Shown here piece after piece: positions 50,185-62,330 of a stretch of DNA of 64,000 nucleotides. Within the stretch, counting starts at the first letter, position 1. Each line of letters opens with the position of its first letter. The stretch is from Chromera velia (lineage: Eukaryota; Sar; Chromeraceae). Location: NCBI GenBank assembly GCA_018398765.1, contig JAHBMJ010003231.1, positions 24,133-88,132 of the forward strand, written 5' to 3'. The notes under the pieces were generated by a model. That model had not been told where the DNA came from, did no database searches, and saw only the letters and a list, made by a program, of their open reading frames with translations. The translations under genes and the position numbers were made by a program.

Positions 50185-52839
50185 GCGTCAAAGAAAGAAA
50201 AAAAGATAAAAACACACAGATAGACAGGCAGGCAGGCAGACAGACAGACAGACAGCAGAGCGCGAGACAGACAGAAAAGAAACCAGTGGAGCATTCAAAC
50301 TGAAGGAAGGTTTCCCTGAACGAGAGGCCTCTGCTTTTCCGCCCCTTTCTTTTTTCTCCTCTCCAATGAAATTGCAGGGAGGCGGAGACTGGGGCGACGA
50401 GTCTGGAGAATCGCACAACTTCTGTCGCTGCACAGGTCAGAAGTGGGGGAGAAGGGGAGAAAAAGGGCATACAGTGAACACCTTTCGTTTTTTTCATTTG
50501 AATGGCTCTGTTTCAGTGGTATTGCTCTTAGAGTCGCACCCTTGTCGCTACTTGATGTTGTCTAGTCTTATGACTGGCCGTTCAACAAAAGACTCTGGTC
50601 GCTGTTTTGAAGTTCTTTTTGTGAGACAATGGAAGCGAGAGCCTGGCATTCTGTGCGTTTCCTGTCTAACGACGAAGGGGGCGTGGGAAGTCCAAAAGCA
50701 ACGAGTTGGAAAAAAGCGAAAGGCTCTTTGAAACTCTTCCTTTAATTTTGCAGGCCCAAACTTGGCAGACTGAGGTTTCCGAGCTTCAGTCGGCTCTCCA
50801 GGAGGTCAGAAAGGCCCTAGGAGAGAAGGAGACGGAGCTCAGCAAGAAGAGTGCGGAGGTGAAAGCAGCAGCAGAGGAAAACGAACGATTGGAGTCTCGA
50901 CTGACCACACTCAAGAAAGAGGCCGAAGAAGAGGCTGAGAGAATGAAAGGCCAATTGGAAATGCGAGAGGGGGCACGCCGAGAGATCGCTCAGCTTCTGG
51001 AGGACGAAAGGGCCGAAAGACGCAAACGAGACGAGACGCTGCAGTCGCAACTCCAAAAATCCGATGATCTTATTGGACGTCTCCGCACTGAAAAATCAGA
51101 ATTGGAAAAGGAGTGTGAAAAGCTGAAGGCTGAAGGGAGAGAGGCAGAAGTAGCCGCAAGATCTCTGCAACGGGAAAGTGAAAAAGTGAGGGGCGCTGCT
51201 ACTGCGAGAGCAGACCGTCTGCAGGAATCGATCGACTCTCTTCGAGCGGAGAGGGACTCTGCGCTTGAGAAGATTGCTACACTAGAAGCAAGTAGGTTGT
51301 GAAGGGGGGGATGTCTGACCTCTCTCTCTCGCTGTCTCTCTTTCTCTCTCTCGCGCGCGCTATGATTATGAGACTTTTCCGCATTTTGCTTTTCTTCTCG
51401 ATCTCATTTCTTCTCCTTCCTCTTTTCGCTTTCCTCTTGCAGATCACTTGAAGGAGACTGCAGCTCTGGCATCTCAACAGACAGCCAACAATGAGAAGGC
51501 GAGTATGTTGGAAGCAAAGGTCGCCACCCTCAGCGAAAAGCTTCAAGAAGAGACGGAGACCAAAAATGCACTGTCGGAGCGCCTCGCAGCGCTGAGTGCA
51601 GGAGCAGCAGAGAGAGAGGAGGAAGGCCGCCTGATGAAGGAGCGCGTGAGTCTGCTCCAGCAGGAGAGAGGAGAACTTCAAGAAGCCCTGCAAGAAAGTC
51701 GCCGTGAAATGAGAACGTTGAAGAGCGAAGTATCGGCAGAGAAAGAGGCGTTCGAATCAAGGAGGGTGGCAGAGCTTCAGGAGGCAATCACCAAGGCGGA
51801 CGCATCTCTGAAGGAGAAAGAGACTTCCATTGAAACTCTCCGAGAGTCATTGCAAGGTCAGGCAAGGAAAATCCAACCCGTCAGAGATGCAGTTCTATGC
51901 TGCCCCTGCCATATACTGAGGAAGATCAAGCCTGCCCAACTCATTATCTCTCTCTCTCTGTGTGTGTGTGTGTGTGTGTGTGTATGCGCGCAGAAGAGAG
52001 GCAGGCACGAATCGCGTTGAGTGCGGAGGCCCAAGAGCTGCGCGCTCTGTACATGAAGTCAGCCGGGGCCTCCGAGGAGTCCGCACTCTCTCTCGCACGT
52101 CTGATGGAAGAGATGAGAACGCGCGAGGCGGAAAATCGAAATCAGTTGGAAGAGAAAATGGTCAGCAAATCTAATCACACTCTCTCACAGATGAATGGTC
52201 CTTTCAGTAACTTTCTTCTTGTCTGTCCTTTGTTTTTCTTCACTCTCTTATCTCATCAAGAGCTCCGGTCAAAAGGGCCGCGGAGCCGTGAATGTTGAAG
52301 ACACACAGCATTCCTTCACACACACGCATGCTGTCACGTATGCATACTGTCAAAGGATTATTTCCTTCAATGCTGAACATTCCTTCAACTGTTTCTAGCA
52401 GGTGGATAGGCAGCGTATTCTTCTGCTTTGTGTGGATTGCTTTGCAGAGTTTGGTGTTGAAGGCAAAAGAGGAGACTGCAGAGGCTTCCAAAGACCTGGC
52501 CGTGGCTCGGGAGCAGCTGGAGTCTCTCAGAGGAAGAGTCGAGGAGCTCCGACAGACAGAGACAGAACTCCGTCGTCTGGCAGCAGAAAGCGAAGAGAGA
52601 GCCTCGGCACTCTCTGCTCGCCTCCAGGCAAGCGAAAAGGTGAGCATCATCAAGTCAGACACACGTATGGAAATGATAGGAAGCCCCTGCAAGCGCCTCT
52701 TGAAGCGCGTCAGCGGGCCATGCCAACTCTCTGTCTAGTCCGCACCAACTTTGTTCCCCTTTCTCTTCTCTGTCTGCTCTCTCGTCTCTCTCTTCTCCCT
52801 CTTCTCCCTCTTCTCTCCCTCTCTCTCTCTCCTCTCTTC

Positions 52840-52876
<37 letters not shown>

Positions 52877-55800
52877 GGGGGGNNNNNNNNNNNNGGGGGG
52901 GGGGGGGGGGAGAGTGAGTGTATGCGTGTATGTGAGCGTGACATAGCTCTCTGGTATTGAGGCACTTTTTGTGTGATACCCCTGTTTCCTTCCTGCAGGA
53001 CCGCGAGCTGGCTTCAAAAGAAGTCGCCCTAAAGAGAGAGGCCGGGGAAGCAGAGGCGTCAGCAGCAGCAGCACGCAGGGAAGAACAACACAGAGAGGCC
53101 ATGGAAGGTCGGAGATTTTTTTTTGAGGAAGAGGATTCGTGAATGTATAGCTTCCTCATTTTCTACAAGATTGAGTGAGCGCACAATGACGGATCGAAAA
53201 GGGAAAAGGAAATCGGTGATTCTCTATTCCTCTGCCTATCCCATCAGATCCCCTCTCTGGCCTTTTCGTGCATCATGCAGGATGTGCGTGTGAATATGCT
53301 TGTGTGTGCGTGAGCGGATGTACCTCTGTGGCCACATGTTGACGCAAGCTTTTGTGAAAGTTGGTCGGCCCCCCTTTCTAAATGTCAAGCAGGAGTGCCT
53401 GAATATGCCCTGAAGCTTTTCTCCTCCTCCTCGTTTTTCCTTCCGTATGTTGCAGAGAAGAATCAAAAGATTTCGACTCTTCGTCAGGAAATTCGAGCAT
53501 TGGAAGGTCAGCGGAATTTCTGTATGGGGGACTTGTTTTTCCATGCACTTGAAATTGTCATTTGAAAATGTCCATGGAGGTAGAAGAGGAAGTGACATGG
53601 TGGGGGTACCATTGTCGTTGCCTTCGCTTTTGGTGTTTTTTTACCGCTGGGTTTGCGAGAAACTTGCATGGTTGTCATACAGAAAGAATGACCGCATCTC
53701 CGATCTGTAAGGAAAGCGGCACCTTTGCGGACTGCGTGGTCATACCCAAAATGCTGTCAGGCAGATAAAAAAACCTCTGTATCTATCCTTCCTGTTGATG
53801 TGCAGAAGCTGTGGCTGAGAGCGCGGCTCGTGTTGAAAGTCTGAGGGAGGAGAAGAGACAGGAGGCAGACCAAAAGAGGGAAGCGCTCGAGAGGGAAAAA
53901 GAAGCAACGCAGGTAGGTGCATAGGGTCTTAATGCGTCCCAACCCACCATTTTTCCCCTGTACGCAGGCAGGAAGGGGGGGCAGAAACTAGCTTCTTATC
54001 TTCCCTACCTGTGGAGGCGTGTGAACGTTGGTACCAAACGCTTTCTTCCCGAGTCATCCTAGAGTTCTGTGTTTGCAATGGCAGATTTTTTTTTATGTGT
54101 CCCTTTGTCTTGCCCCGTGACCGTGTGCGGAGACTTCAAAAGAAGTCGTCAGCTGTAAACGAAAGCCGTGCTACCTTTGTCAGTGTGGGTTTAGACAGAG
54201 ATCACAAGGCAACACTTTCCCGCCAATCAATTTTGCGGAACTCATGGAAGCAGCCCCTCGAATCTCCCATGCATGGAATGACGCACGCACTCATGCAGGC
54301 TCTTCAGGAAGCTGCAAAGGCTGCAAAGAAAACCGAGGAACGCAACAATGAAGCACACCAGAAGGCACTTGCAGGTCTGTTAGAGACTCGCCTTGTAGTC
54401 GTGTCCTTGATCCCTTTCCATTCCGTCTTTTTAAGTAAAGATCTCAAAGGGGTCGAAAAGATGTCACCACTTTTTCTTCAAGACGTCCCTTTTTCTTGCA
54501 GACGCTCTTTTCTGCCTGAGCTGATCAGAGTCAGTCCCTCCATATCCCTCCCTCCTTTCGTCATATTTTTCTCCTGCAGAAGAGCGAGCCGCGAAAGCTG
54601 CGCTCTCTGCGGAGATTGCTGAGATGAAGAGACTGCTCAAAGAGGGCTCAGAGAGTCGAGGTGAGGTGGAAGCAGAGATGAGGAGAATGGCGTTTGAGGC
54701 CCTCTCAAAGCAGAGCGATGCCGCAGGACAGCAGGAGTCCTTAACGAAGACCATCGCCTCTCTCTCTTCTGATCTCGCCGCAGCCCAGGCAGAGGCAGCC
54801 ACGCTGCGAGGAGACGTCAAACGTCTCGAGGATGCAGTGGCCCAGAAAAGCGAACAAGCTGCGACTGCGGTCGGAGAGGCTGCCAGTTTACGTCGTGTGA
54901 ATGCAGAACACGAGTCATCTCTACGGGACTTGCGGTACCTGACAGAGAGGGAGGTTGAGGCCGTGAAGCGGCGACTGGATGCGCAGACGGCGGAGTTTGA
55001 AATTGAGAGGCAGAAGGAGAGAGCTGAGCGTCAGAAGAATGAAGCAGAAGAGCGCATCATGAGAGAGAGACTGCAAGAACAGATTCGTCTTCTGAAGGCA
55101 GGCAGAGACACAGAGGGAAGAAGTGTTCAGTCGAAGTTGGAGGCGGAGGAGGAGAGACGCCGGCAGGCCGAACAACGAGTCAAAAAACTCGAATCTGATT
55201 TCGCAACTCTCCAAGCGGAATCTTTGCGTCGTCTGGAGACTGCAGGAGGAGCAGAGCGTGTCCTCGAAACGAAGGAAAAGGAGCTCCAGAAGGAGAGAAG
55301 GGAGAGGGAGGCAGTGGAGGAAGAGCTCACAACCCTTCGAGAGCGACTCCAGAGAACAGAAGGACGACTGATGGAGGAGGTCTCCTCAAGTCGGAAGGAG
55401 AGAGAGAGGCTTCTTTCGAAGGTCCGTCTCCGTAATGGTTTCATGAGAAAATCGTCTTTTCCGTCTGTTCTGTACATGGCGTACTAATCGACATAGGAGG
55501 AAAGCAAATAAGGTCGTTGGATGATTCACAAGCTTTGGTTGATCTATCGGCCGCTTTCATGGGTATCTCTCTGTCTGCACACCTGTTCATGCCTTGCTCT
55601 CCGCTCATCTGAAAATGTTGCACGGCTGAAAACGGAGAAGGAAGATAGACACGGGCAGACAGAGATAAAAGACAGCGAGTAGCAGGGCTCCAGCTTTGCC
55701 ATATTTCTCTCCCTCGTGCCGGTCCTGCAGCTTGAAGAGGCGGAAAAGAAGTCCTCCGAGGCTTCTATGGAGACGCGGAGGCAGCTAGAGCAGGCTCGGA

Positions 55801-58800
55801 AAGACGCAGAGGCGCGGGTGGCAGAACTCAAGGAGGCCGGCGGCAAAGGAGCCGAGGTGGCTGCGCGCTCTGCTGCAGAAAAGCTTGGCGAGGTCAAGGA
55901 AGAGCTTATGCAAACAAAGGTGAGGGGCCGAAACAGCCGGAAACAACAGAAGCAGTCTTCAGAGGAACGCGGGAGCCCAAGTACTTGTTTTTTGCCTCTC
56001 GTTGTCCATGTTGGAATCAATCAGCGTTTTATGAAAGAGAATCGTGGATGAATATATCAAAAAAACTTCCACCAAAGACTCGAAAGAGGGGGGCGGGTAA
56101 GAGGCACCCCGAAACGGTTTTGGTGTTGACGTTCAATCAAGAAAGATTGATCTTGACTGACGGTTTTCCTGTTTGTCTATGTGCAGGCGCGTCTGCAGAG
56201 TGAGATCGAGAGGCTGAAGATAGCCCATGAAAAAGAGAGAAAACGGGCCGGAGAAGCAGAAAGAGCTCTGGAGACAGCGACTGCCTCGAATCAAATGAGG
56301 GAGAATGACGAGACCCACAGGTTGGTCCTTCTGTTGCGAGTGAGTCTTGCTTTGTTTTCATGCGTATACACACCCTTGCACCATCCTTTCTTTTTTTGTC
56401 TTTCATCTTCTTCTCTTTTCGTCTTTTGCACCTGTCGCTCATACACAACAACCCACGCGCTCACAGACATCTTTCTGAAAAGTCGCTTAGGTACATGATA
56501 GCTCTTGTTTCATCCCAATTTTGCAGACTTCGAGCTGAGAGTGCAGAGCGGTTGGTCCTCGATCTGCAAGGACAGGTAGGTGGTCACTTGTTTTGCTTCG
56601 ATCCTTAGTTTTTGCTCTTCTCTTCTCCTGCCTTCTTCCGTTGTTGTGGGTTTGCCTGTCTCCCTCTGTTTTTTTCCTGTTTCATTGTGTTTTTGTTCCA
56701 ATGTGTTTTTGTTGTGTCTCCCCTCTTTCTTCTCTGTCTGCATGTGTTTTCAGCTGGAAACGCTGCGACTGGAGACTGTCGACCGATGCAAAGACGAAGA
56801 GATCGTGCAAGCAGACACGCGAATGCTCAAGAGGATGGCGGAAAGAGAGAGGGAGCAGCTACAGCGCCTACTCAAGCAGGAGAGAGAAGGCGCAAAGGCA
56901 AGAGAAGGGAGACTGGAAAGTGGCAACCGGGAGCTGCGCGCTCTGGCCGAGGCCCTCGGGTCAGTCGGTGAATTGGTTTGTTTTCTTTCGGGTAAGGGAG
57001 CCGGGTAGAAAGGGGAAGAAGGGAGGGAGACGCTGGTGCAATTTTCAATTTTTCCGGTGAACGTCTGTTGGCTTCTGTTCTTGAGTGAATTGATGGTGAA
57101 ACAATATCATCTTTTCTCTCATCCGCCTGCAGGGGGCAGCTGGAGAGACTGGTTGCGCAGTCGACTGAGAGCAGCGACCAGAGGGAGAGCGCCCGGACGG
57201 AAATGGAAAAGGAAAGAGCAGGACTCTTGCAGGAGAAGACTGCACTCCGACTCAAACTCGAAGGTGAGTACGTGAGTGAAAGCCTTGGAGGGAGATCTTG
57301 TTTCCCCGAGCGTTCTACACAGACTCACTAGACGTCAAGAAAGGAGTTGCAGTTTCTTCCTCTTCTTCTCTCTCAATGATTTCTTCCATACATCTGCGTG
57401 CTCTTTGATCGATCTCTCTCCCTCAACCAGTCCGTTTGCAATCTTGATTTTGAGGACACACTTCCCTTCCCTCTCTCTTTTTCGCGTGATTTTCTTATAG
57501 GTGATTCCCTCTGTTTCTCTTTGTTTCTCAGTCCCCACGGTTCTCTTTTTTCCTCCTGTCTCATCGTTTGCAAGAAGAGCAAGCTAGAAGTTGTTTTCCT
57601 TGCTCAAGTGATAAGAAAAGTGGTAATGATATGTGTGGTAGCAATTTTGTTGGCACATAAAGACTGGAAACAATCCCCTCCCCCCCCTGTGCATGAATGC
57701 AGCTGTCGAGAACGAATGCGTGTCCCTTCGCACGGAGACGGCGAGTCTGAAAGAGAAGGAACAGTCGATTGCGCGTCTGTCGGTGGAACGCCTTGCGGAG
57801 CTGCGCAGTGCCAACAGAAGACTACATGCCGAGCTATCTCAAGCAAGGAGTCTCTCTCACAGGAAGACCCTAGAGGCAGCAGAGGCAGTGAAGAAGGGCG
57901 AATGGGCACAGGACAGGGTCAGAGAGGCTGCACGGATCGCCTCAGACAGAGAAGCCGCAGTGGCAGCGCTGTCGTCGGAGAGAGAGGAGAACGTCGCACT
58001 CAGAGAGAGACTTCGGGCAGTCGAAGGCAGGCTAGAAGGTCCGCATCGGTTCATTTCGCATATGCGAGGGTACCCAAAAATACGTCAGAAGGTTCACACC
58101 ATCAGTGACCTGACGACCGAATTTGTTGTCTGGAAACCTCTCTTCCTTCTCTCTCTTCCTGTATGCTTGTGCGTGCATGGCTACGTGTATGTCTGTCCGG
58201 TTGTCAACCTGTCGCTCTGCCTGTGTGTGGAAGATTGTTTTCAGGACATCCTGACGATGGTCGTATTTCCTCCTCTGTTTGGTTCACGTTGAATGGATCT
58301 TTTTGGTTTCCGCGGATGTATTCATCCATCCAATCGATCGCATGGTCCCAGATCTCCAACCACTGAAGTGTGTCTCATTCCTCCTCCTGTCCTTCCTTTC
58401 TCTGTTACTTCCCTCTTTGTCTGTCTCCTCCCTTCGCGCGGCTGTACGCCTCCCTGCCTGCCTGCCTGCATGCCTGCCTGCCTGCATGCCTGCCTTCAGA
58501 GTCCTCATCACAGGCCAAGAAAGACCGCGAGACGGCAGCCTCTCTTCTGAGGCAGAGGGCGGAAGAACAGGTGCTCCTGGCCTCTGCCCTCGCAGATCTG
58601 AAGAGAGAACTTCCAGCAGCGCTTCAAAAGGCACTCGAAGAGGTGGGAATAGAGAGACGTTCGTTCGTCTTCCTACTTTCTTCCCTTGATTTCTTTCTTC
58701 CGTCCATCTTTTTGCAGTAGGTTAATCGCCTCTGCCATCCCCACCACTCAAAAAATACAAAAAGTCAAGAGATCCTTAGCCGCGATTGACACCCAGACGT

Positions 58801-61338
58801 TCCTCGTGGCAGCAAACCCCATTTTACGTTCTCTTTTTGCAGGCAACGGAGGCGGACGGAGATCCCCCAACTTCCCCCAAACAAACGGACGCCAACGTCA
58901 ACCCAGAGAATGCTGGGGCGAAGCATCAGAGGCACGAGGAGGAAAGTAGTAAAACTACTGCTCCACAGAGGGGAACGAAAGATCAGAAGAGAGAAAGAGA
59001 CGGGCCCCCCGAAGAATCGGGTTCAGATTCTGTGACCCCAACCGGATCTGGATCCTTTAACGCCTGGCTTCATGATGTCGTCAAAGATGTCTGCAGACGA
59101 ACCGTGGGAGTCAGGCCGAAGCAGTCCGCCGCAGTCCTTGCAGAACTTACAGAGCAAGATAGGTTAGTCTCTCTGCGGTAGGGGCTTCCTTTTTACCGTC
59201 GTGTGATGTTTCTTTTTGTTCCATTACCATGACATTTGACACTCACCCTTAAAGCACACGATTCTTGCCTTCGGATTACGAGTCCTCTTTTTGCAAGCAC
59301 CCCTTGTCATTCACACACTACCATTGATAGTCTTACAAGCACAATCCATTTCCTCCATCTCTGTCCTTCTTTGATGAAGCATTTCCTTCTACGCAGTAGA
59401 GGCACTCTGACTGACTGCACTCTCTCGTTTGAGCAATGGCCTTCTAGGGCGGAAGGAAGTCACTGTTCACTTCAATGCATGGCATTGCATCGTGATGCCC
59501 GTCTTCTGTTGCATCGTCTCTCTTTCTTCCTTTCTGCAGGAAGCGCACAGATCGGGAACGCGCACGAGATAAGGAGATCGCACATCTCTCTGCAACTGCC
59601 TGTTTCCTTCGCCAAAGAGAGACAGACCTCGTGACACGACTGCAAGCGGCCGAGAAAGGATGCTGCGTGTTGAAGGACCTGAGTGACAAAATGGCAACTC
59701 AGTCAGGACAGGCCGTCAGCCACTCGAAACACCTTGCACGTCTCTTGCAGCTGCTGTTGTCGAAATCTTCTCGGGGGGTCATGGAAGGGCTGCCTGCCCA
59801 GTTGGCTGAGGCTGTGCTGCAGCAGCCCGACATCACGACGAGACCCGGAGACGAACTAGAGCTCAGACGTCTCCGAGAAGAGAACTCTACTCTTAGAGAG
59901 ACGCTTGAGCTAGCAGCATCCGGGCAACCAGCCGGTGTAAATATGAACGTGCAGGCACAGTCGCCAGCGAGAGGGGGTGCTGCTGGGTCTTTCGCAATGA
60001 GTGGCCGGCAGACAACGGAAGAAAGCGACGGTGTCCGTGTGGTCCATCTCGGCGTGGATTCTTCTAATGACCAACAAGACGGGGGGCAGGGTTTGAATCT
60101 TGAACAGAGACTTTTTTCTTTTGGGGGGATGAAGGAGAGTGGACCTGTGCCTCGAACGAGGAAGGAATTTCTCTCCGAGTCACAACAGGAGGAGGGGGGG
60201 CGAGAGGGAGGGACGTCAGTGATTCCCCACGCAGACGAGGAGAAGGAACCTGGTGGGTCAACTGGCTGTGTGCCTGTGTGCCTTTTTGCCTGCCTGTGTG
60301 TGTCTCTGAATTCGTGAAGAAGGGAAAAAACCGTGCAGGCTGTCTATCCGTTCGTTTGTCTGTCTGTCTATCTGTCTGTCTGTCTGTCTGTCTGTCAATT
60401 CTGCGTGTCTGTTTCTGTTTCTGTTCAGTAAATTTGAACAGATTGCTCTCTTTTTTGCTTTTCGTCCATCCACATACATGCATGGGTAGGGATTCTCGCA
60501 GGTGCAAGAAAGTCAGAACGGCAGGTATGTGTCCGCAGCTTCACTTTTCTTCTTTCTTCTCCACTGTTCTTCCTTCCTTGCAGCGTTGCCCTCGTACAGT
60601 CAGTGGGATCCCGACCTGATCAACCTGAAGGTCTTGGTGGAAATTCCAAGGGTCAGAACATCACCTTCCTCCCCCCCTTCTCCCTTCAGAACCGACCAGC
60701 GCCTTCCTCCTTCCGCCTACATCCCCGGAAGGGGACCCAGCACTGCAGGGGGAAGAGGTGCCGCCAGTCCACCGTCCCAACAGACATCCCCGAGAGGAAG
60801 GTACTCACCCCCCCCCTGTTGCCTGGTTACATGCGGAGGCAACAGATCTCATCCCCCCTCTCCCGCATACAGACAGTCCCATCCACCCACCGGAGAGGAG
60901 AGACCACAAGCACAACCACCAACTGAAGCGCCCGAACGAAACGTGCCAAGAAGAGGACCACCTCCAAACTCTAGCAGTAGCAGCAGCAGACCCACACAAC
61001 CTCCGCCCAGTGTCCAGCTAGGAGAAGTGGGCACAAGAGGAGGGGGGGCGTCTCTTCGAGGAGGGGGGTATGCACAACGGGAAGCATCAAGAACCGCTGC
61101 ACACACAATGGCGCCGCCATCTGGGATTACACCAGAGGGAGCGCAACAGGAAGGACGCGGCGGGACTTCAAGAGCTCAACGCGTGTGTGTGCGGACGGGG
61201 ACCGCAAGCCGGGGCCCTTCTCGAGGAGGAGCTGCCACTGCCAGGGCCCCTTCCTCCGCGGGGAAGGCCACCACTGGTAGGAGGTCTGGGGGCGGTGGAG
61301 TGAGTGATGGAAGAGGAAAGTCTGGTCGTGATACGTGA
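35222..61338 (+). CDS. Giant kinesin-3 (FHA-containing) with very long coiled-coil tail
   Basis: 48 exons, 3,865 residues, every phase consistent: 35222-35491, 35931-36024, 36311-36780, 37085-37747, 38100-38327, 38539-38709, 39143-39307, 39677-39793, 40159-40235, 40543-40714, 41127-41639, 41959-42033, 42613-42681, 42942-43089, 43482-43635, 44119-44229, 44467-44729, 44969-45660, 45750-45782, 45993-46062, 46500-46555, 46814-46887, 47384-47600, 47921-48524, 48768-48887, 49037-49151, 49424-49481, 49809-50077, 50378-50435, 50754-51291, 51443-51856, 51994-52160, 52448-52639, 52999-53107, 53456-53506, 53806-53912, 54299-54374, 54580-55421, 55731-55919, 56187-56320, 56527-56575, 56754-56959, 57133-57263, 57703-58038, 58500-58642, 58843-59162, 59540-60252, 60584-61338. 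Motor (1-499): [10 protein letters not shown]-loop [10 protein letters not shown] (108-117), switch I SSRSH (318-322), switch II DLAGSE (405-410), [11 protein letters not shown] region 600-726 ([16 protein letters not shown], then [13 protein letters not shown]), which with the motor marks kinesin-3, microtubule plus-end transporters. Acidic region about 810-980; [16 protein letters not shown] near 1450; coiled coil about 1490-3450; Pro/Gly/Arg-rich end. The tail is far longer than in known kinesin-3 proteins. Confidence 0.87.
36358..36681 (+). other. Low-complexity insertion in the kinesin motor, possible exitron
   Basis: 324 bases (108 codons) inside exon 3 begin with GTAACA after CTCTTTCAG and end with GTTTTCAG before the strand [10 protein letters not shown]. 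Both boundaries are in phase 0, so removing it would keep the frame. It encodes a Gly/Ala/Ser/Glu/Lys-rich stretch (about residues 138-245). Whether it is spliced out in some transcripts cannot be told from sequence. Confidence 0.4.
40726..40796. repeat. (TC)n(GT)n(GA)n compound microsatellite in an intron
   Basis: Starts directly at the donor of kinesin exon 10 (exon ends at 40714) and runs TC, then GT, then GA. Confidence 0.9.
43190..43275. repeat. (CG)n(GT)n microsatellite in an intron
   Basis: A short alternating CG run followed by about 80 bases of GT with one interruption, between kinesin exons 14 and 15. Alternating purine-pyrimidine sequence of this kind can adopt Z-DNA. Confidence 0.9.
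50153..50263. repeat. (AC)n and (CAGA)n microsatellites in an intron
   Basis: AC repeat at about 50155-50183 and CAGG/CAGA repeat at about 50222-50256, between kinesin exons 28 and 29. Confidence 0.85.
52883..52894. other. Assembly gap (12 N) in a G homopolymer
   Basis: Twelve N within a G run in the kinesin intron between exons 33 and 34. True intron length is uncertain here, but the coding model is not affected. Confidence 0.95.
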
Positions 61339-62330
61339 GGACTTTGACTGTGTGGTGCACTTCTCTTTTTTCCTGTACAATACTAGGTACAATATCTAGT
61401 ACAGTATTTAAGTTTAAATGCAGTCATTGCCAATCAATCGTTTTTACCAAAGCGACAATTCATTGAATACTTAATTTATTAATAACAATCTGCCAATCAT
61501 ATGAATGAATTGAGGCACTTAAAGTCGGTGAATGCCGGTGAGCCACCACTTGGACTCTGTCAGACTGTCGGACATAACATGCAACGTATGTTTGTTTGTA
61601 ATCAAAACATGCTATATTGGATATACCCTAGTATGTACCTCAGCTGCTCAGCATATGTATTACTATATTGGTGTAAATCAGTACGTAAAACGTTAAGCAC
61701 CGTGTAAAGTATGATTATAACTTTTATAAGTAATTATAACTAGAATTATAACTTGAAGGCTGGTTATACTGGTAATTGATCGAATCTACTAATTGATGTA
61801 ACATAATTTTTATAAAATATTTTTTGTTACCAGCTTTCCTAATTACACACCAGGCTGTCACCAACATATCAAAACAGAAGGGTATTAGTTGGTAACTTCC
61901 GTAGTAATTGGCTATTAACCGGCAACTTCGGCGGCAAGTAATCGCTGTACAGTATCTTAATTGAGTATTAACTATATATAAATGATCCTGCAGGTCTAGT
62001 TGCAGGCATGAATGCGGGAAAGCTCCAGTTGCAGGCATAAATACGGGAAAGCTCTAGGGGGGAACTAACTAGGAACTAACCAATCAATCAAACAAACTTA
62101 GTAGTACAGTAATAAACTAAAGTAAACTGAAGTTTAAAGATTGAAGTTGAACTATAGGTTATACTCAATGTTAAAATCATGTGTTTGGTGTAAATGTGTA
62201 TGTAATTTGAAAACATTTTAACAGTAAAAAATATAAAAACATATATACTATACAACGCTCAGGCTTTCTATATGCACAATTTTATCCATACATCACGGCA
62301 ATGAAATATTCAGCAGACGTTGTTGGGTAA
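61339..62330. other. AT-rich spacer between convergent genes
   Basis: Downstream of the kinesin stop and of the next gene on the - strand. AT-rich with repeated ATTATAACT/GGTTATA words at 61710-61790. No supported gene. Confidence 0.55.
61998..62055. repeat. 29-bp tandem duplication
   Basis: Two adjacent 29-base units (AGTTGCAGGCAT-AAT-CGGGAAAGCTC) differ at three positions. Non-coding. Confidence 0.85.

Noticed and set aside
60500-60524. Possible 23-nt microexon in the kinesin intron between exons 47 and 48
   Set aside because: Including it breaks the phase into exon 48.
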